Origin: Bromus sterilis
Taxonomy: Eukaryota; Streptophyta; Magnoliopsida; Poales; Poaceae
NCBI GenBank assembly: GCA_950022295.1
Contig: OX465596.1
Location: forward strand, 126,522,501-126,586,500
DNA: 64,000 nucleotides
Direction: 5' to 3'
Under the pieces are notes generated by a model. The model searched no databases. It was not told the DNA's origin and saw nothing but the letters and a program-made list of their open reading frames with translations. A program made the translations under genes and the position numbers. Position 1 is the first letter of the stretch. Every line of letters starts with the position of its first letter. Below, in pieces: positions 34,941 to 46,243 of the stretch.

Positions 34941-37625
34941 TCATTGCACCTTTACTTTAATGGAAATTGTCCCCACCATAATGGTTTTGTATTTTTGGTG
35001 CACATGTAGAGGACAATCCCATTCTCCAATCTTCACGGTCTCGATATTCTCTTTAGAGTTAAGGCCATGCCTTTTGTCGATCTTCTTCGGAAAATAAACC
35101 GTGTGTTCTTTATCATCAACATTGAAGGTAACCTTTCCTTTATTGAAATCAATAATAGCACCTGCGGTGTTAAGAAAAGGTCTACCAAGAATAATGGACA
35201 TGCTCCCATGTTCGGGCATGTCAAGCACAACCAAATCTGTAAGGATTAAGAATTTAGCAACTTCAACAGGAACATTCTCACAAATACCTATCGGGACGGT
35301 TGTTGACTTGTTAGCCATCTGAAGAGAGATATCTGTAGGGATTAGGTTTTCTAAACATAGCCTCTTGTAAAGAGAAAAAAGCATAATACTCACTCCTGCT
35401 CCGAGATGACATAAGGCAGTTTTGACATAATTATTTTTTTATGGAGCAAGGAATGATGGGTATACCTGGGTCACCAAGCTTCTCAGGAATCTTGCCACTG
35501 AAAGAGTAGTTAGCAAGCATAGTAGATATTGCCTCATTAGGAACTTTTCTTTTATTAGTAACAATATCTTTCATATATTTTGAATAAGGAGGTAATTTGA
35601 TAGCATCAGTCAAGGGAATTTTAAGAAAAAGAGGTTTCATCCATTCACAAAATTTATTATAATGCTCTTCTTCTTTAGATTTGAGAGACTTACCTGGAAA
35701 GGGCATGGGTTTCAGTACCCATGGTTCTCTCTCCTTACCATGTCTTCTGGCAATGAAGTCTTCTCTTGTGTATTTCTTGTGTTTATCGGGTGCTTCTTCT
35801 TCTCGCACCTCGACGGGATCATTCTTCTCCTTATCATTTTCTTCGGGCTCAGCATCGTCTTCAGTTTCAGCATCGGAGGTAGATATGCTGTTAGGATCAA
35901 TAGCGGGTTCTTCACTTGTAATAGGATCATTTGAGTTGTCAGCTTCCTTGTGTTTCTTCTTCTTCTTTTTCTTCTTTGGAGAGCTAACAATCTTGTCTTC
36001 TACCTGCACTTGAGAATCTTGCTTGATCCTCTTTGGATGCCCCTCGGGATAGAGAGGGTCCTGGGTGTGTGTTCCACCCCTGTTTTTTATACCACAGGCC
36101 TGTATTCCTGTTTGGAATTATTAGCAACAAAATATTTTTGCACATTAGAAATCTGTTCAAGCTGAGTTTGAACCATATGAAAATGCTTAACAAGACATTT
36201 AACATCATTAACTATTCTTTCAAGAAAATCAAGTAAACTTTTGTTAGCAAGAGAGTTATCATGCAACTGACTTTGTATCCTCATATTGAAATGGTCTTCC
36301 TTAATCATAAAATTATCAAGCTCATCTAAAAATTGATCAGGAGGCTTACCTTTAGGCATGTAACTTTCAGTAAAGTCAAATAGAGAGTGTACCTCTACCA
36401 AGGGAGGGTGAGTAGTAAGCTCACACAACTTGTCAATAGGAGGTATATTCTTCACGTCTTTGACTTTAATGTCTTTCTACTTTATGGACTTCTTTGCTTC
36501 TTGCATATCTTCGAGGATCAGGACAAGCATGCCCCTTTCCTTTGGTGGTGGAGGTGGTTCAGGGACGGACCAATCTTCGTGGTTTTTGGCAATCTTGCCC
36601 ATTAATTCTTCAGCATCGTCCGGTGTTCTGTCCCTAAAAACACAACTAGCACAACTATCCAGATAGGATCTGGATTAATCGGTTAGACCAGCAGAAAATA
36701 TATCAAGTAATTCATTCTTTGGGACTTCATGTCCTGGTCTAGCCTTAATTAAAGAGCAATACCTCCCCCAAGCTTTAGGGAGGTGCTCATCCCGCAACTG
36801 TTTAAAGTTATAGATTCTTTGCAGAGTAGCATGTTAAATATGAGCAGGAAAATATTTATCGAAGAAGAATTGAGCTAAGACCTGAGGACTCTTAATGGAA
36901 CCGTAAGGTAGTGCATCATACCGTGCTTTAGCATCTTCCTTCAAAGAAAAAGAAAAAATCTTAGCCACATAAAATTTTTGTATCCTCTCATCAGTAGTAA
37001 ATAATCTACCCAACTCGATGAGTTTGGCCAGGTGTGCTATAGCATCATCATTTTCTCTTCCATAAAAGGGGTCATCTTCGGCTGTAAATATAAGTGAAAG
37101 ATCAACAGAGAAATCATAATCAGGATCAGTGATGCATATAGGAGATGTAGCAAATTCAGGATCAGGAATAACCTTGTTTTTCATGGAGTGCTTTTCAAGC
37201 AGCTTTTTAACATCAGCAGGGTCAGAGTCGACACACTCTTTGAGTTCCCTGCAAAAATCATCATCAAGAGTAATATAATCATCATCAAGGATTCTTTCCT
37301 TGAGTTCATCTAAGTCTGGGTAACCAAAGGCTTTGTAAGTAGGAATATAGGTAGCAGGAGTCTCAGTCTCGGACTGTGCTGCAACCTTAGCAATCTGAGC
37401 TTCAAGATAGTGACCAAGAAAACTAGTATCATCAAGAGTAGTGGAAGCATCATCAAAAGTATCAGACAGAGTAACAGAATCAGTAGAGGCAGCATGTGGT
37501 GGTGGTGGTGAAGCGAACTTACTTATAACGGATGGTGAATCAAGCATAGCATTGGTACTCAGAATGGTACCTTTTCTTGTAGTAGATGGTAAGATTGAAA
37601 CCTTGGGGTCTCCTTTCTTACCCAT
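34941..37625 (-). pseudogene. Element B gag and protease, broken
   Basis: The ATG at 37623-37625 (MGKKGDPKVSILP) starts a gag with the retrotransposon-gag core (FSFSLKEDAKARYDALP, FFFDKYFPAHI, then KAWGRYCSLIKARPGH). The gag frame carries stops at about 36834, 36680, 36475 and 36087. After a frame change comes a Lys/Glu-rich linker (SPKKKKKKKKHKEAD at about 35985) and a conserved GKSLKSKEEEHYNKFCEWMK block. A frameshift in the A-run at about 35431 precedes the protease (ILGRPFLNTAGAIIDF). The active-site motif reads CHLGAGVS: the catalytic Asp expected before LGA is His (codon at 35406-35408). The ORF ends at 34941 without RT. Confidence 0.8.
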
Positions 37626-37682
37626 AGAGGGTGAAGTGCAGTAGGCAGAATGCTTCAAGAAGACTTGTAAATATTTCTATGC

Positions 37683-37700
37683 TCCCCGTCAACGGCGCCA
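37683..37700 (-). other. Primer binding site of B
   Basis: Minus strand TGGCGCCGTTGACGGGGA, 12 bp after the 5' LTR end. It differs from the C site by one base. Confidence 0.8.
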
Positions 37701-37712
37701 AAAAATAGTACT

Positions 37713-39079
37713 TGATGACCCTCAACTGTAGGGGATCGTTTGTAGCGTTTTCGCGGATAAGTTAACCCAATTTATTTATTCGACAAAAGGGGGGCCAAAG
37801 AATATTTATAAGCTTTCACAGTTGAGTTGTCAATTCAACCGCACCTGAAATATGCTTGCTTGCAACAAAATATTAATAGAAACTGTGATATGATAGTAAC
37901 AGTGATAACAGCGAAAGTAAAATGGCAAAAGCAACAACTAGTAACCAGCAGGATTAAAACACTGTAGGCTAGGAAGATGGATGGTTGGGCGATGCTTGGA
38001 TAAGAGTGAACATGTAATAAATTCTAACACGGGGCAAGGCACACAGAAAAGCAATGATCATCTAGGAAAATATCAAACATTAGGCATGTATCCCGTAGGT
38101 AGTTGTGCGTGCTTGCAATAAGAACTTGCACAACATCTTTTGTCCTACCATCCCGCTATGAACGGGGCCAAAGGGAACTAATGGATATTAAGGTCCTCCT
38201 GTCAAAGAGCACCGGAACAAAGCAATAAACTCAATGGATACACGAAATCCTCAAACTATGGACCATCCCCTTTGGTGTCCCAAGTTGTCACCTTTGGGAT
38301 CGCCGGTTCTGGACCATAATAGGTGCATAAAACTCATAGATAGGATCAAGAACATAAATATACTCATGAAAACACAAGTGGTTCAGATCTAAAAACATGT
38401 CACTCGGGCCCAAAGTGCTAAGCATTAAGAGAACCAAGTTGTAGAAAAGATGATAAACACCATAGTAGATGATAGGCAACATGCCCCCAACAATCTGACG
38501 ATTAATTACATGATCAAACTCATCCAATCCCTACCATCCCCTTTTCCTACAGCAGGGAATTACTCACACATGTGAAGAGAAGTCATGGAGGGAGGATGGA
38601 TTGGTGATGGTGATGACGATGGCGACGATCTCCCCTCTCCGGAGGCCAAATCAGCCTCCAGATTAGCCGTCCCGAAGAAGAACAGAGGGTGGCGGCGGCT
38701 CCACGACGGAAACTGGAAAAAGTGACCTCTTTTTTGGGGGTTTCCCGCCATGGGAATAAATAGGGGCATCGGTAGGGCACCAGGGGAGGGGGGAGGCCCC
38801 CAGGCGGCCAGCCGGCGCGGCCAGGTCCTGGATCCCCTATAGCCCCCCTTGTGGCCCCACTTCTGGCTCGTGGAAGCTTCGGGTGCGTGGATTTTTCCTG
38901 AATTTTCTGGGAATTTTCCGAGATACCTAATAATCCATTTTCCTGCACACAACAAAACCATACAGCAAGCTCTGCTGAAAACAGCGTTAATCGGGGTTAG
39001 TTTAGTTCAAATCATGCAAGAATGAGGGAAAAACAATAGCAAAAGTGTTTGGAAAAGTAGATACGTTTGAGACGTATCA
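37713..39079 (-). repeat. Element B 5' LTR (1367 bp)
   Basis: + strand TGATGACCCTCAACTG ... TTTGAGACGTATCA. It is 20 bp longer than the 3' copy. The second dyad arm is missing here, but the first arm GGCGCGGCC (38814-38822) and a TATTTATT box remain. Confidence 0.92.
38756..38822 (-). promoter_or_regulatory. Partial LTR promoter module of B
   Basis: Minus-strand TATTTATT box at 38755-38762 lies 51 bp downstream of the single remaining dyad arm 38814-38822. The 3' LTR of the same element keeps both arms. Confidence 0.45.
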
Positions 39080-39084
39080 CAAGG

Positions 39085-39259
39085 TTACACTCAAATCGAA
39101 GGTATTCATTTCGGTGAGACTTATGCTCCAGTTGCTCGACTTGAATCCGTTCGTGCCATGCTTTCTTTTGCAAATTACAATGGTATATTGCTATATCAAA
39201 TGTATATCAAGAGTGTATTTCTTAAAGGAGAAATCGAGGAAGAAGTATATATTATGAAG
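39085..39259 (+). pseudogene. E reverse transcriptase, central fragment
   Basis: A 175-bp RT piece between insertions B and F. It shows the Copia motifs GETYAPVARLESVR and FLKGEIEEEVY. The motif usually read as QMDVKSAFLNG is QMYIKSVFLKG here, so the first catalytic Asp of the polymerase site is Tyr (codon 39203-39205). It ends VYIMK, and the frame continues after F at LLGFEDP. Confidence 0.85.
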
Positions 39260-40772
39260 TGATACGTCTCAATCGTATCCATAAATTTTGCTTGTTCCAT
39301 GCTATTTTTGTGTCATTGCTACAACTTTTTGCCATGCTTTTGAATCATTTATTGGACTAACCTACTAATATAGAGCCCAGTACTAGGTCCTGTCTGTTTT
39401 GTCTTTGCAATGCAGAAAAAGTCCAAAAAATGAAGTTGCTCCAAAAATTCCCAAAAAGTTACCAAAAAATATTTACATCAGAAGAGTCCCCAAGCCGGAG
39501 GATGGAGTCAGGAGGTGCCCCCAGGTGCCCTCCCGGCGTGGCCAGGGGGCCCGCGCCCGCAGGCCGCCTGGGTGACCTGGGCACCGCCTCAGACTCCCCC
39601 TTGGCCTATATATTTACTCGTGATGCAAAAACCCGAGATATCGAACTCCTTTTTCCAGAAAGGCTCCCTATCTCCGCCGCCATCGAAACCTAGCTTCGGG
39701 GGTCACCAGGATCCTGCTCCGGCACCCTGCCGGAGAGGGCCTTGGCTTCTGGGGCCATCTTCATCAATTTTTCTTCACCCCATGATGGATTGTGAGTAGT
39801 TCCTCCTTGGACTACGGGTTCTTGGCAGTAGCTATGTGGTATCTTCTCCCCCTAGATCTTCAATACAAAGTTCTCATGAGCTGCCCTACATGATTGAGAT
39901 CCATATGATGTAATCGGTGTTCTGTTTGTTGGAATCCGATGAATTGTTACCTTGTTCAGTCCTAAGAGGTTTATGAATTATTGTTCCTGCAACTTTGTTG
40001 TTCTTAATTGTTGTTACTAGCGCACGATTAGCATGATTTTAGATCTGAGCATGTTATGGTTGCATGATTATAATTGTTGTTCTAGATCTTATCTACGGTT
40101 GTATGCACCTATTATAGTCCGGAATCGGCGATCCCAATGGTGACAGCATGGGACACCAAAGGCGATGGGCTATAACTTGAGGATTCGATGTGTTCATAGA
40201 GTGTTAATGCTTTGTTCCGGTGCTCTTTGACAGGAGCACCTTAATCTTCATAAGTTCCTTTTGGCCCAGTTTGTAGCGGGACGGTAGGACAAAAGATGTT
40301 GTGCAAGTTCTTATTGCAAGCACGTACAACTACATACAGAACACATGCCTACGTTTGGTTCTTAGACTAGGATGCTCTAGTTCGTTCTTTTGCTAGAGTT
40401 AGTGCAATTTTGTCAATTGCCCAACTGTAATTTGTTCACCCAACACTTTTCTTTTTGCTTGGAGAGTTACCACTAGTGAAACCTTGAACCCCGGTCCATC
40501 TTTCATCTTCATTGCCTTCGTTGTTACTATTGCTCTCTTTACTGCTGCTACTACTTTGTGGTGTTGGTGATTGGGGAAGCCTTAAAGGCTACACCCGTCA
40601 ACACACCGTTGCTACTAAATATCTTGTCTAGTGCTTTTTCAGGTGTGGTTGAATTGACAACTCAATTGCCAAGGCTTATAAGTATTCTTTGGCTCCCCTT
40701 GTGTCGAATCAACAAATTGGGTTATACCTACCCGCGAAGACTATTGCGATCCCCTACACTTGTGGGTTATCA
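39260..40772 (+). mobile_element. Element F: solo LTR of the B family
   Basis: A single 1513-bp LTR starting TGATACGTCTCAATCGTATC and ending TGTGGGTTATCA, flanked by TGAAG (39255-39259) and TGCAG (40773-40777), a 5-bp duplication with one mismatch. Its body matches B's LTR on the opposite strand (e.g. GATCCCAATGGTGACA against GATCCCAAAGGTGACA; GATCCCCTACACTTG against GATCCCCTACAGTTG). A solo LTR arises when the two LTRs of one element recombine and delete the interior. Confidence 0.9.
39535..39616 (+). promoter_or_regulatory. LTR promoter module of F
   Basis: GGCGTGGCC (39535-39543) faces GGCCCGCGCC (from 39548), a decayed form of the dyad. TATATATTTA follows at 39607, about 50 bp downstream. 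Confidence 0.45.
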
Positions 40773-40777
40773 TGCAG

Positions 40778-41918
40778 CTACTAGGTTTTGAAGACCCTAA
40801 CAACTAGATATGGTGTACAGGTTGCACAAGGCCCTCTATGGGTTAAAGCAATCACCTCGTGCTTGGTATGAAACACTCAAGGATTTTCTTCTGAAGAAGG
40901 GCTTCGAACCAGGAACAACTGACCCGACTATTTTTAATCGTGCATATAAAAATGATCTTTTTGTGTGTAAAATTTACGTCGACGATATTATCTCTGGCTG
41001 TACTAACCTTGATATCAGCGAAGAATTTGCTCGAATGATGTCGAAGAAATATGAAACGTCAATGATGGGTGAATTTAAGTTCTTTCTCGGACTTCAAATC
41101 CGTCAACAGAAGAATGGGACATTTATATCTCGAGAGAAGTATCTCATGGATTGCCTGAACAAGTTTGATCTCGTTAACAGAAAAACTATCAAGACTCCAA
41201 TGCCTACGAATGTACACCTAGATGCAGATGAGAAGGGCAAACCTTTCGACCAGAAGAAATATCGCTCGATGATTGGCTCTCTCCTTTACCTTTGCGCATC
41301 TAGACCTGACATAATGTTTTCAGTTTGTGCTTTGAGGAAAATCCAAAAGAATCACATCATATATTTGTCAAGCGAATTCTTCATTATCTGGCACATACAC
41401 CTACCTTGGGAATTTGGTATCCCAAAGGTGCCTAGTTTGATCTCATTGGATATTCTGATTCTGAATGGGCTGGTGATCGTGTCGACCAAAAATCTACCTC
41501 AGGAACATGACATTTTCTCGGTAGATCTCTTGTCTCTTGGGCTTCGAAGAAACAGAATTGTCTATCAATTTCTATGGCTAAAGTCGGGTATATTGCTACT
41601 GGTTCATGCTGCACTCAAATTCTGTGGCTCAAGCAAACACTAAAGGATTATGGTATTCAAGTGAAGAAAATTCCTCTGCTATGTGAAAACGAGAGTGCTA
41701 CCAAAATTGCTCATAATCCTGTGCAACACTCTCGAATGAAGCATAATTATATCCGTCATCATTTTCTTCGAGATCACGTCCAGCGAGAAGATATTGTTAT
41801 CAGTCATGTCCTTACCGAAGATCAATTATCAGATATCTTTTCGAAGCCACTGGATGAGAAAAGGTGTTGTGCACTAAGGTGCGAGTTAAACATATTGGAC
41901 TCACGCAACGTGCAGTAA
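40778..41918 (+). pseudogene. E RT C-terminus and RNase H
   Basis: Starts LLGFEDPNN; one base is missing before the next motif (TAG at about 40806), then MVYRLHKALYGLKQSPRAWY. The RT active-site loop YVDD is intact (40975-40986, KIYVDDIISG). FLGLQIRQ and YRSMIGSLLYLCASRPDI follow. A frameshift at about 41335 precedes the RNase H domain (GYSDSEWAGD; MAKVGYIATGSCC; LCENESATKIAHNP), which has further stops. The C-terminal end is typical of Copia pol (RHHFLRDHV, LTEDQLSDIFSKPLD) and terminates at 41916-41918. This completes the E pol that began at 2929. Confidence 0.88.
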
Positions 41919-43023
41919 GATAAAAAAACTATCCATACTATGTATTATATGCGTACTTATTTGAAATAGTTAAATTTCGTTGTTTTGTTTTGTTTTGCAT
42001 TTGTTCATTTGTTGTTTGTCCTATACACTTATCACTCCGATTTTTCTATCGGTTTTCTCTCGGATTGATTAAGTATCGGACCCTGTTTTCCCTCTATTTT
42101 CTCCCTACCCTCTCTATGCTTTTTCTCTCCAGAGCATGTATATTTGTACTCGATTAGATTCCCTTTGAATGTCATTGGTTCCGAAGGGAAATCTGTCGAA
42201 ATTTTATCTACTATTTTACTCGATGTTCGATGAGTTTGTTCTCGGACGTGGAGCAACTTTCTTTTGGTTCGTTGGGATTTTTACCGCGTTTACCACCAAA
42301 ATATCCGTCCGTTGAATTCCGAGAGACGCGAGATCTGCGCTGTTGGATCGGATGTGACAGTTATGTCAGTCGTCCCATTATAAATACCAATCCACCCCAC
42401 CGGCATAGACCTCACACTTCCTCGACTTCGTCTCTCCCTCTCGCCCCCGAGTTCTTGCACGCCACCGTGCCGATTTTGTCGCTGATGATTCCCTCGCCGC
42501 TCGCTGCCGGAATGAAGTCGACGGAGACATTCCCGTCGACGCAGATATTCATCCGCGCCGCCGTAGCCACCACACATCACCGAGTTAGGGTTGTGAGGCA
42601 CTAAACTCGATTCCAATATGTTCCGTTCATCGAGCTCAGATTTTTTCTTTATTTTCTTGTATTTTATTAGGTCTGTTAGATCCGTTTGGATCTTTTCACT
42701 TTGGGAAATCAGTTTTCTAGCGTTTCCTCTCGAATTCCCAAACTATCTAGGTAAGAAATCCCTCATCCCGTGGAATTTCTCACTTAGGCAATATCCCTCA
42801 GATTCATATTGATGGATTTTTTCACTTTGAGCACTCCATTCATACCAGTTCTTTGTTAGACTTGGACCCGATGGAAATCTAGCTTTACACTCGTATGAAA
42901 ATCTTTTCCAAAGATAAATCCCTCTATATTATTGCTGCGTTCAAAATAATTTTCTTCGAAAAATATCTATTACATGTTCATATCTTGCCTATTTTCCCTC
43001 GTTCCTATCTGTTTCGCAAGAAA
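41919..43023 (+). other. E spacer between pol and env-like ORF, with promoter-like segment
   Basis: Noncoding. The second half looks like a plant gene start: a TATA box at 42379, then a GC-richer stretch with CT-rich sequence (GTCTCTCCCTCTCGCCCCC) and GTTAGGGTTGTGAGG, then T-rich sequence to 43000. No LTR boundary is visible in it. Sireviruses are known to have a pol-env spacer; whether an intron lies here cannot be decided. Confidence 0.5.
42379..42386 (+). promoter_or_regulatory. TATA box upstream of env-like ORF
   Basis: TATAAATA (CCATTATAAATACCAATCC), followed by a C-rich leader, the best core-promoter match in the spacer. It lies about 640 bp before the ORF start, so an intron or long leader would be needed. 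Confidence 0.35.
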
Positions 43024-46000
43024 ATGTGTGAGAACGTTGGAAATGTCAGGCAGCCCAGACGTGCAGGAGGCCAAACCAAAATCACAAACAATTCTGAAGG
43101 CCTGTCTGGGGATTTGATCATCGAGAAAAATTTGAGAACGCCAGAAGGTTCTGTTTAAGATGCCAGAACGAGAGATAACTGATTGACAGAGATTCAAAGG
43201 CTGTAAGCTCTTCAGTGGTATGAGTACAAGGATATTATTCCTCGTTGGGAAAGATTGTTTGCTTTGAAGAATCCATGGTCGGATGTCACTGCTCTAAGGC
43301 CCAAGTGGACCCGAGAAAATAGACCCCTCCACCACATAATGCTCATCCGCCTACTATGAAGACTCTTGCTGACTTCCAGGACCTGGTTGATGCTCAACCT
43401 GAACGAGAAGAAAATAGAAAGAAAGCCAAACCCTGAAAAGCTGCTTCTGCTGCTTCTGGCAACGAATGAGTTGCTGAATAAGTTGGTCCTAGTACCAAGA
43501 CAAAGGCTGGCAAGAAATCTGCAAAGCGCCAGAGGCCACATCTGAAGAGGAAGAAGCTAGTGCCTAGCAACAAGATCAAGGCACTGAGGCAGATGTCGAA
43601 GATCATCCTCCTACTGCTTCGAAAAAGAAATCAAGCCACAAGGGCATAAGGATCCAGGAGCCAGCTGAAGCGGTTCCATGAACAACAATTGACATGACTA
43701 ATTTAGTCACGGATCCACCTCTTGCCACCACACCTCCTCGTCAATCAAAACCCTCGGCTAAGTGAAAGGGCAAGAAAACGGCTATGCCCGAAGAAGAAGA
43801 GACTCTGCGACAGAGGCAAAAAATATTGGCCAAGCAACAAGAACTAGAGGCCAACGAATTGGAGAAGGCAAAGCCGATCAATTTCTACGACCAGCCCGAG
43901 GAAAAGAAAACAATGATTGCCAAGTAGTTGGGAATACTCCATATGGTTTCTGACAAGTACAGACTCCAGCTTGAGAAAAACCCTGCCCGCAGTGCACCGA
44001 CAGAAAATGTCGTGGCCCCTAGTGCCACCGAGAAAGATGTGAGTCCCGAAGTCACGAAGGAAAAGGTTGCAGCCATCTAGCGCTGCAAAGAAGAAAGCTG
44101 AGGCTGCTGGTGCCTCAAAGGACAAGGTTGCGGGCCAGAGTGCCGTACCAAAACCCGCTGCTACTGCAAAGGAAACCACGGAGGCCAAGAAGAAATCCAA
44201 GGAGGCAAGACTAAAGTCTCAGGCTGAACAAAGTCCTCGTGCTGCTCCGGCACCCGCTGCTCCAGCTGTACCTGTTGTGCCAGGCCCTCGAGCAGATGAA
44301 GAGAGCTCAAATGAAGGAAATTCCTCCAGTAAAGCCGAGTGGAATGCCATTGAGATCACAAGTACTTTGCTGAAGATGGCCACCTCTCCCAAGCATGTGA
44401 CTCCCGATGATTTTGTTCCGAAGGATATAGAAGAACAAGTAAATAGATACATGCTTCGCTGGGACAAGTATTTGACCCAAGACCGAAAAGATCGTCAACA
44501 GGAAACTTTTTATACAAATTAACTTCAAGAAGAGACTAAGGACCTCGAGTCAAGACAATTCTTCAAGTCCAAGTTTGCTACACTTGCTGAGCCAAGAAGA
44601 ATTTAGCGAGACAATATCATTGTTGTTCAAGATAAGGTCCGACAGATTGTGGCCGACATGTGCAGAGATCACAATGAATCTATCGCCGAGAGACAGTGTC
44701 GAAAGAGAAAATCGACCAAGAAGAAAACATCCACATCATTTAGGCATGGGACGCCAGAGCCTGCAAAGAAGAAGGAGCAAAAGTCTGTTGAAGTCGTTGC
44801 TGCATCAGCACGACAAGAAACCGCACCACCTGCCCGAAAACCTACTCCACCTAGAGCTCCAACCCCTCCATCTCGCCAAACAACCCCTCCACCTCGCCAA
44901 ACAACTCCTCCACCTCGCCAAACAACTCCTCCACCTCGCCAACCAACTCCACCAAAAGAACCATCGCCACCACCCGCCCCTTCATTACGCCGACAAGCAA
45001 CACCTCCTGTGAGCCCAATGCTCAAGCAGAAACCGAGCAGAATGCTCAGATCGAGCAAGAACCTCCTGCCCCAATTCCATCAGTTCATAAGGATTACTCC
45101 TCTTCCCACACCTTGCTCGAAGAAGAAGAACATGTGGATGTTACCACAGTTTCCTCTCGCCAAGAGGCACCTCCTGCCATTGATGAGGCGGATGCCGACG
45201 AAGATGGTTCTGGTGACGAAAGTTCTGACGACAACTCCTCATCCTCATCTTCTGCCTCCAACGAAGAGATGTTAAATGAATTAGATGCTGATGTGGAGGT
45301 CATGGAAACAGAAGAGGCCGAGAATCAAGCTGCAGCTGAAGAAATTGCTGCCAATAGAAATGTTGATGTGGAAATGACCGAGGCAAATCCAGACATCATC
45401 AATATACCCTCTTAAAATCCTCGAGTTGATATTACTCGCTACAATTTCAAGGGAATGTGGCCAAAGAATTTCCAGTTGATGAATTGCTTCACTCCAATCA
45501 CCCGAGGGAAATGCTGCCGCTCTTCCGGGCAGATGTTCCTCGTGGAGGCCCAATATTCAATCCCAGCAAGCTTAAGCCCAAATTCTTCGGTGCTAACCCA
45601 TACTTGAAGGCTCGTGATTCTTATTCGCTTCGCTTTAGGAATCAATATCAAGCAATATATTATGCTCGCACATTGCTGAACAAGGACAAGATTTTCCAGC
45701 ATCAATAATTGGATATGCCTTTGTTCTATGCGACCCAATTCTTCCGAAACTTGGCTGAGACAATAGATGATCTGCACTCCCACCGTATGTTTGCTCTCAA
45801 TAGTGGTTATAATCCAGAAGTAATCAAGCAATTCTTTGCTACTCTTTATGTCACTGGAGACCGTCGAGAACCATCTACAAGGAAGTTTGACTTCATGGTT
45901 CAAGGAAAGGATTTCCACATGACTGTTGATGACCTTTTCTCTGTGGTAAATCTTCCTCGGTTCGAAGGATTGCCAGACAAGATTCACACTTTGCCACCCA

Positions 46001-46243
46001 TGACTGCAGCTGAATTCATTATTCTCATGGATCTTGATGGCGTTGGCGATGCATATCCTGAAGAAGCCATGCCAAAGCATTTGATCTTCGAAGAAAAATC
46101 ATGGTTTTATATTCTGTCGAAAACTTTGCTACCTATGTTGAATGTGCACGATGATTATCCCATTCAAGATCTTGCTGATGGCGGTGAAGTTAATAGGTTT
46201 AGTGGGTTTGCCTCCCCTGTTAACCGCGCCAATAAACGATTCT
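43024..46243 (+). pseudogene. E env-like third ORF of Sirevirus type, decayed and interrupted
   Basis: The ATG at 43024 (MCENVGNVRQPRRAGG) begins a long decayed frame through the whole segment. Order: a basic N-terminal part with W-rich block (LFALKNPWSDVTALRPKW), Lys/Ala/Glu-rich coiled-coil-like parts (about 43780-44230), a DDFVPKDIEEQVNRYM block, a Pro-rich stretch of TPPPRQT repeats (44859-44942), an acidic Ser/Asp/Glu stretch (about 45180-45270), and a conserved globular end (MPLFYATQFFRNLAETIDD, YNPEVIKQFFATLYV, VDDLFSVVNLPRFEGLP). At least ten stops and several frameshifts occur. Position after pol and composition fit the env-like ORF of Sireviruses; envelope function has not been shown for these proteins. 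D interrupts it at 46243. Confidence 0.65.
44859..44942 (+). repeat. 21-bp tandem repeat coding TPPPRQT
   Basis: Four units of 21 bp (ACAACTCCTCCACCTCGCCAA and variants) starting at 44859, 44880, 44901 and 44922. The last two are identical, pointing to recent slippage or expansion inside the Pro-rich part of the env-like ORF. Confidence 0.85.

Larger units (their letters stand above)
22161..39079 (-). mobile_element. Element B: non-autonomous Gypsy retrotransposon carrying element C
   Basis: Minus-strand element with LTRs at 37713-39079 (5') and 22161-23507 (3') and the duplication CAAGG (22156-22160 and 39080-39084). Minus-strand order is PBS, gag, acidic linker, protease, then C inserted in the spacer, a third ORF, a 3' noncoding region and a polypurine tract (GCTTGGGGAGTT, 23508-23519). 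No RT or integrase is present even with C removed. The LTR ends (GATCCCCTACA...TCATCA) and body match solo LTR F. The gag-protease-plus-extra-ORF plan without pol resembles non-autonomous grass Gypsy elements such as Sabrina; that name is unverified. Confidence 0.9.
1450..46243 (+). mobile_element. Element E: Sirevirus-like Copia retrotransposon, nested and truncated
   Basis: Coding order is gag C-terminus, protease, integrase, RT-RNase H and then a long third ORF, as in Sireviruses (SIRE/Maximus type), a Copia lineage with an env-like ORF after pol. The element is cut at 4123 by A, at 22160 by B, at 39259 by F and at 46243 by D. Removing A, B and F with one copy of each TSD restores the flanking reading frame at each site. 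About 9 kb of E remains. No LTR, PBS or gag N-terminus is present: the 5' end is lost at about 1450, and E sequence does not resume after D. It is the oldest layer of the nest, since everything else sits inside it or abuts it. Confidence 0.85.

Noticed and set aside
36834..37658. Start of B gag at 37658
   Set aside because: That codon is TTG on the minus strand; the first ATG in frame is at 37625, eleven codons on.
44669..45058. Gly-rich minus-strand frame opposite the Pro-rich repeats
   Set aside because: It is the shadow of the 21-bp repeat in the env-like ORF.
44067..45060. Extensin-like or plant proline-rich host gene
   Set aside because: The Pro-rich part is contiguous with E pol and with a domain typical of retroelement third ORFs, and is full of stops.
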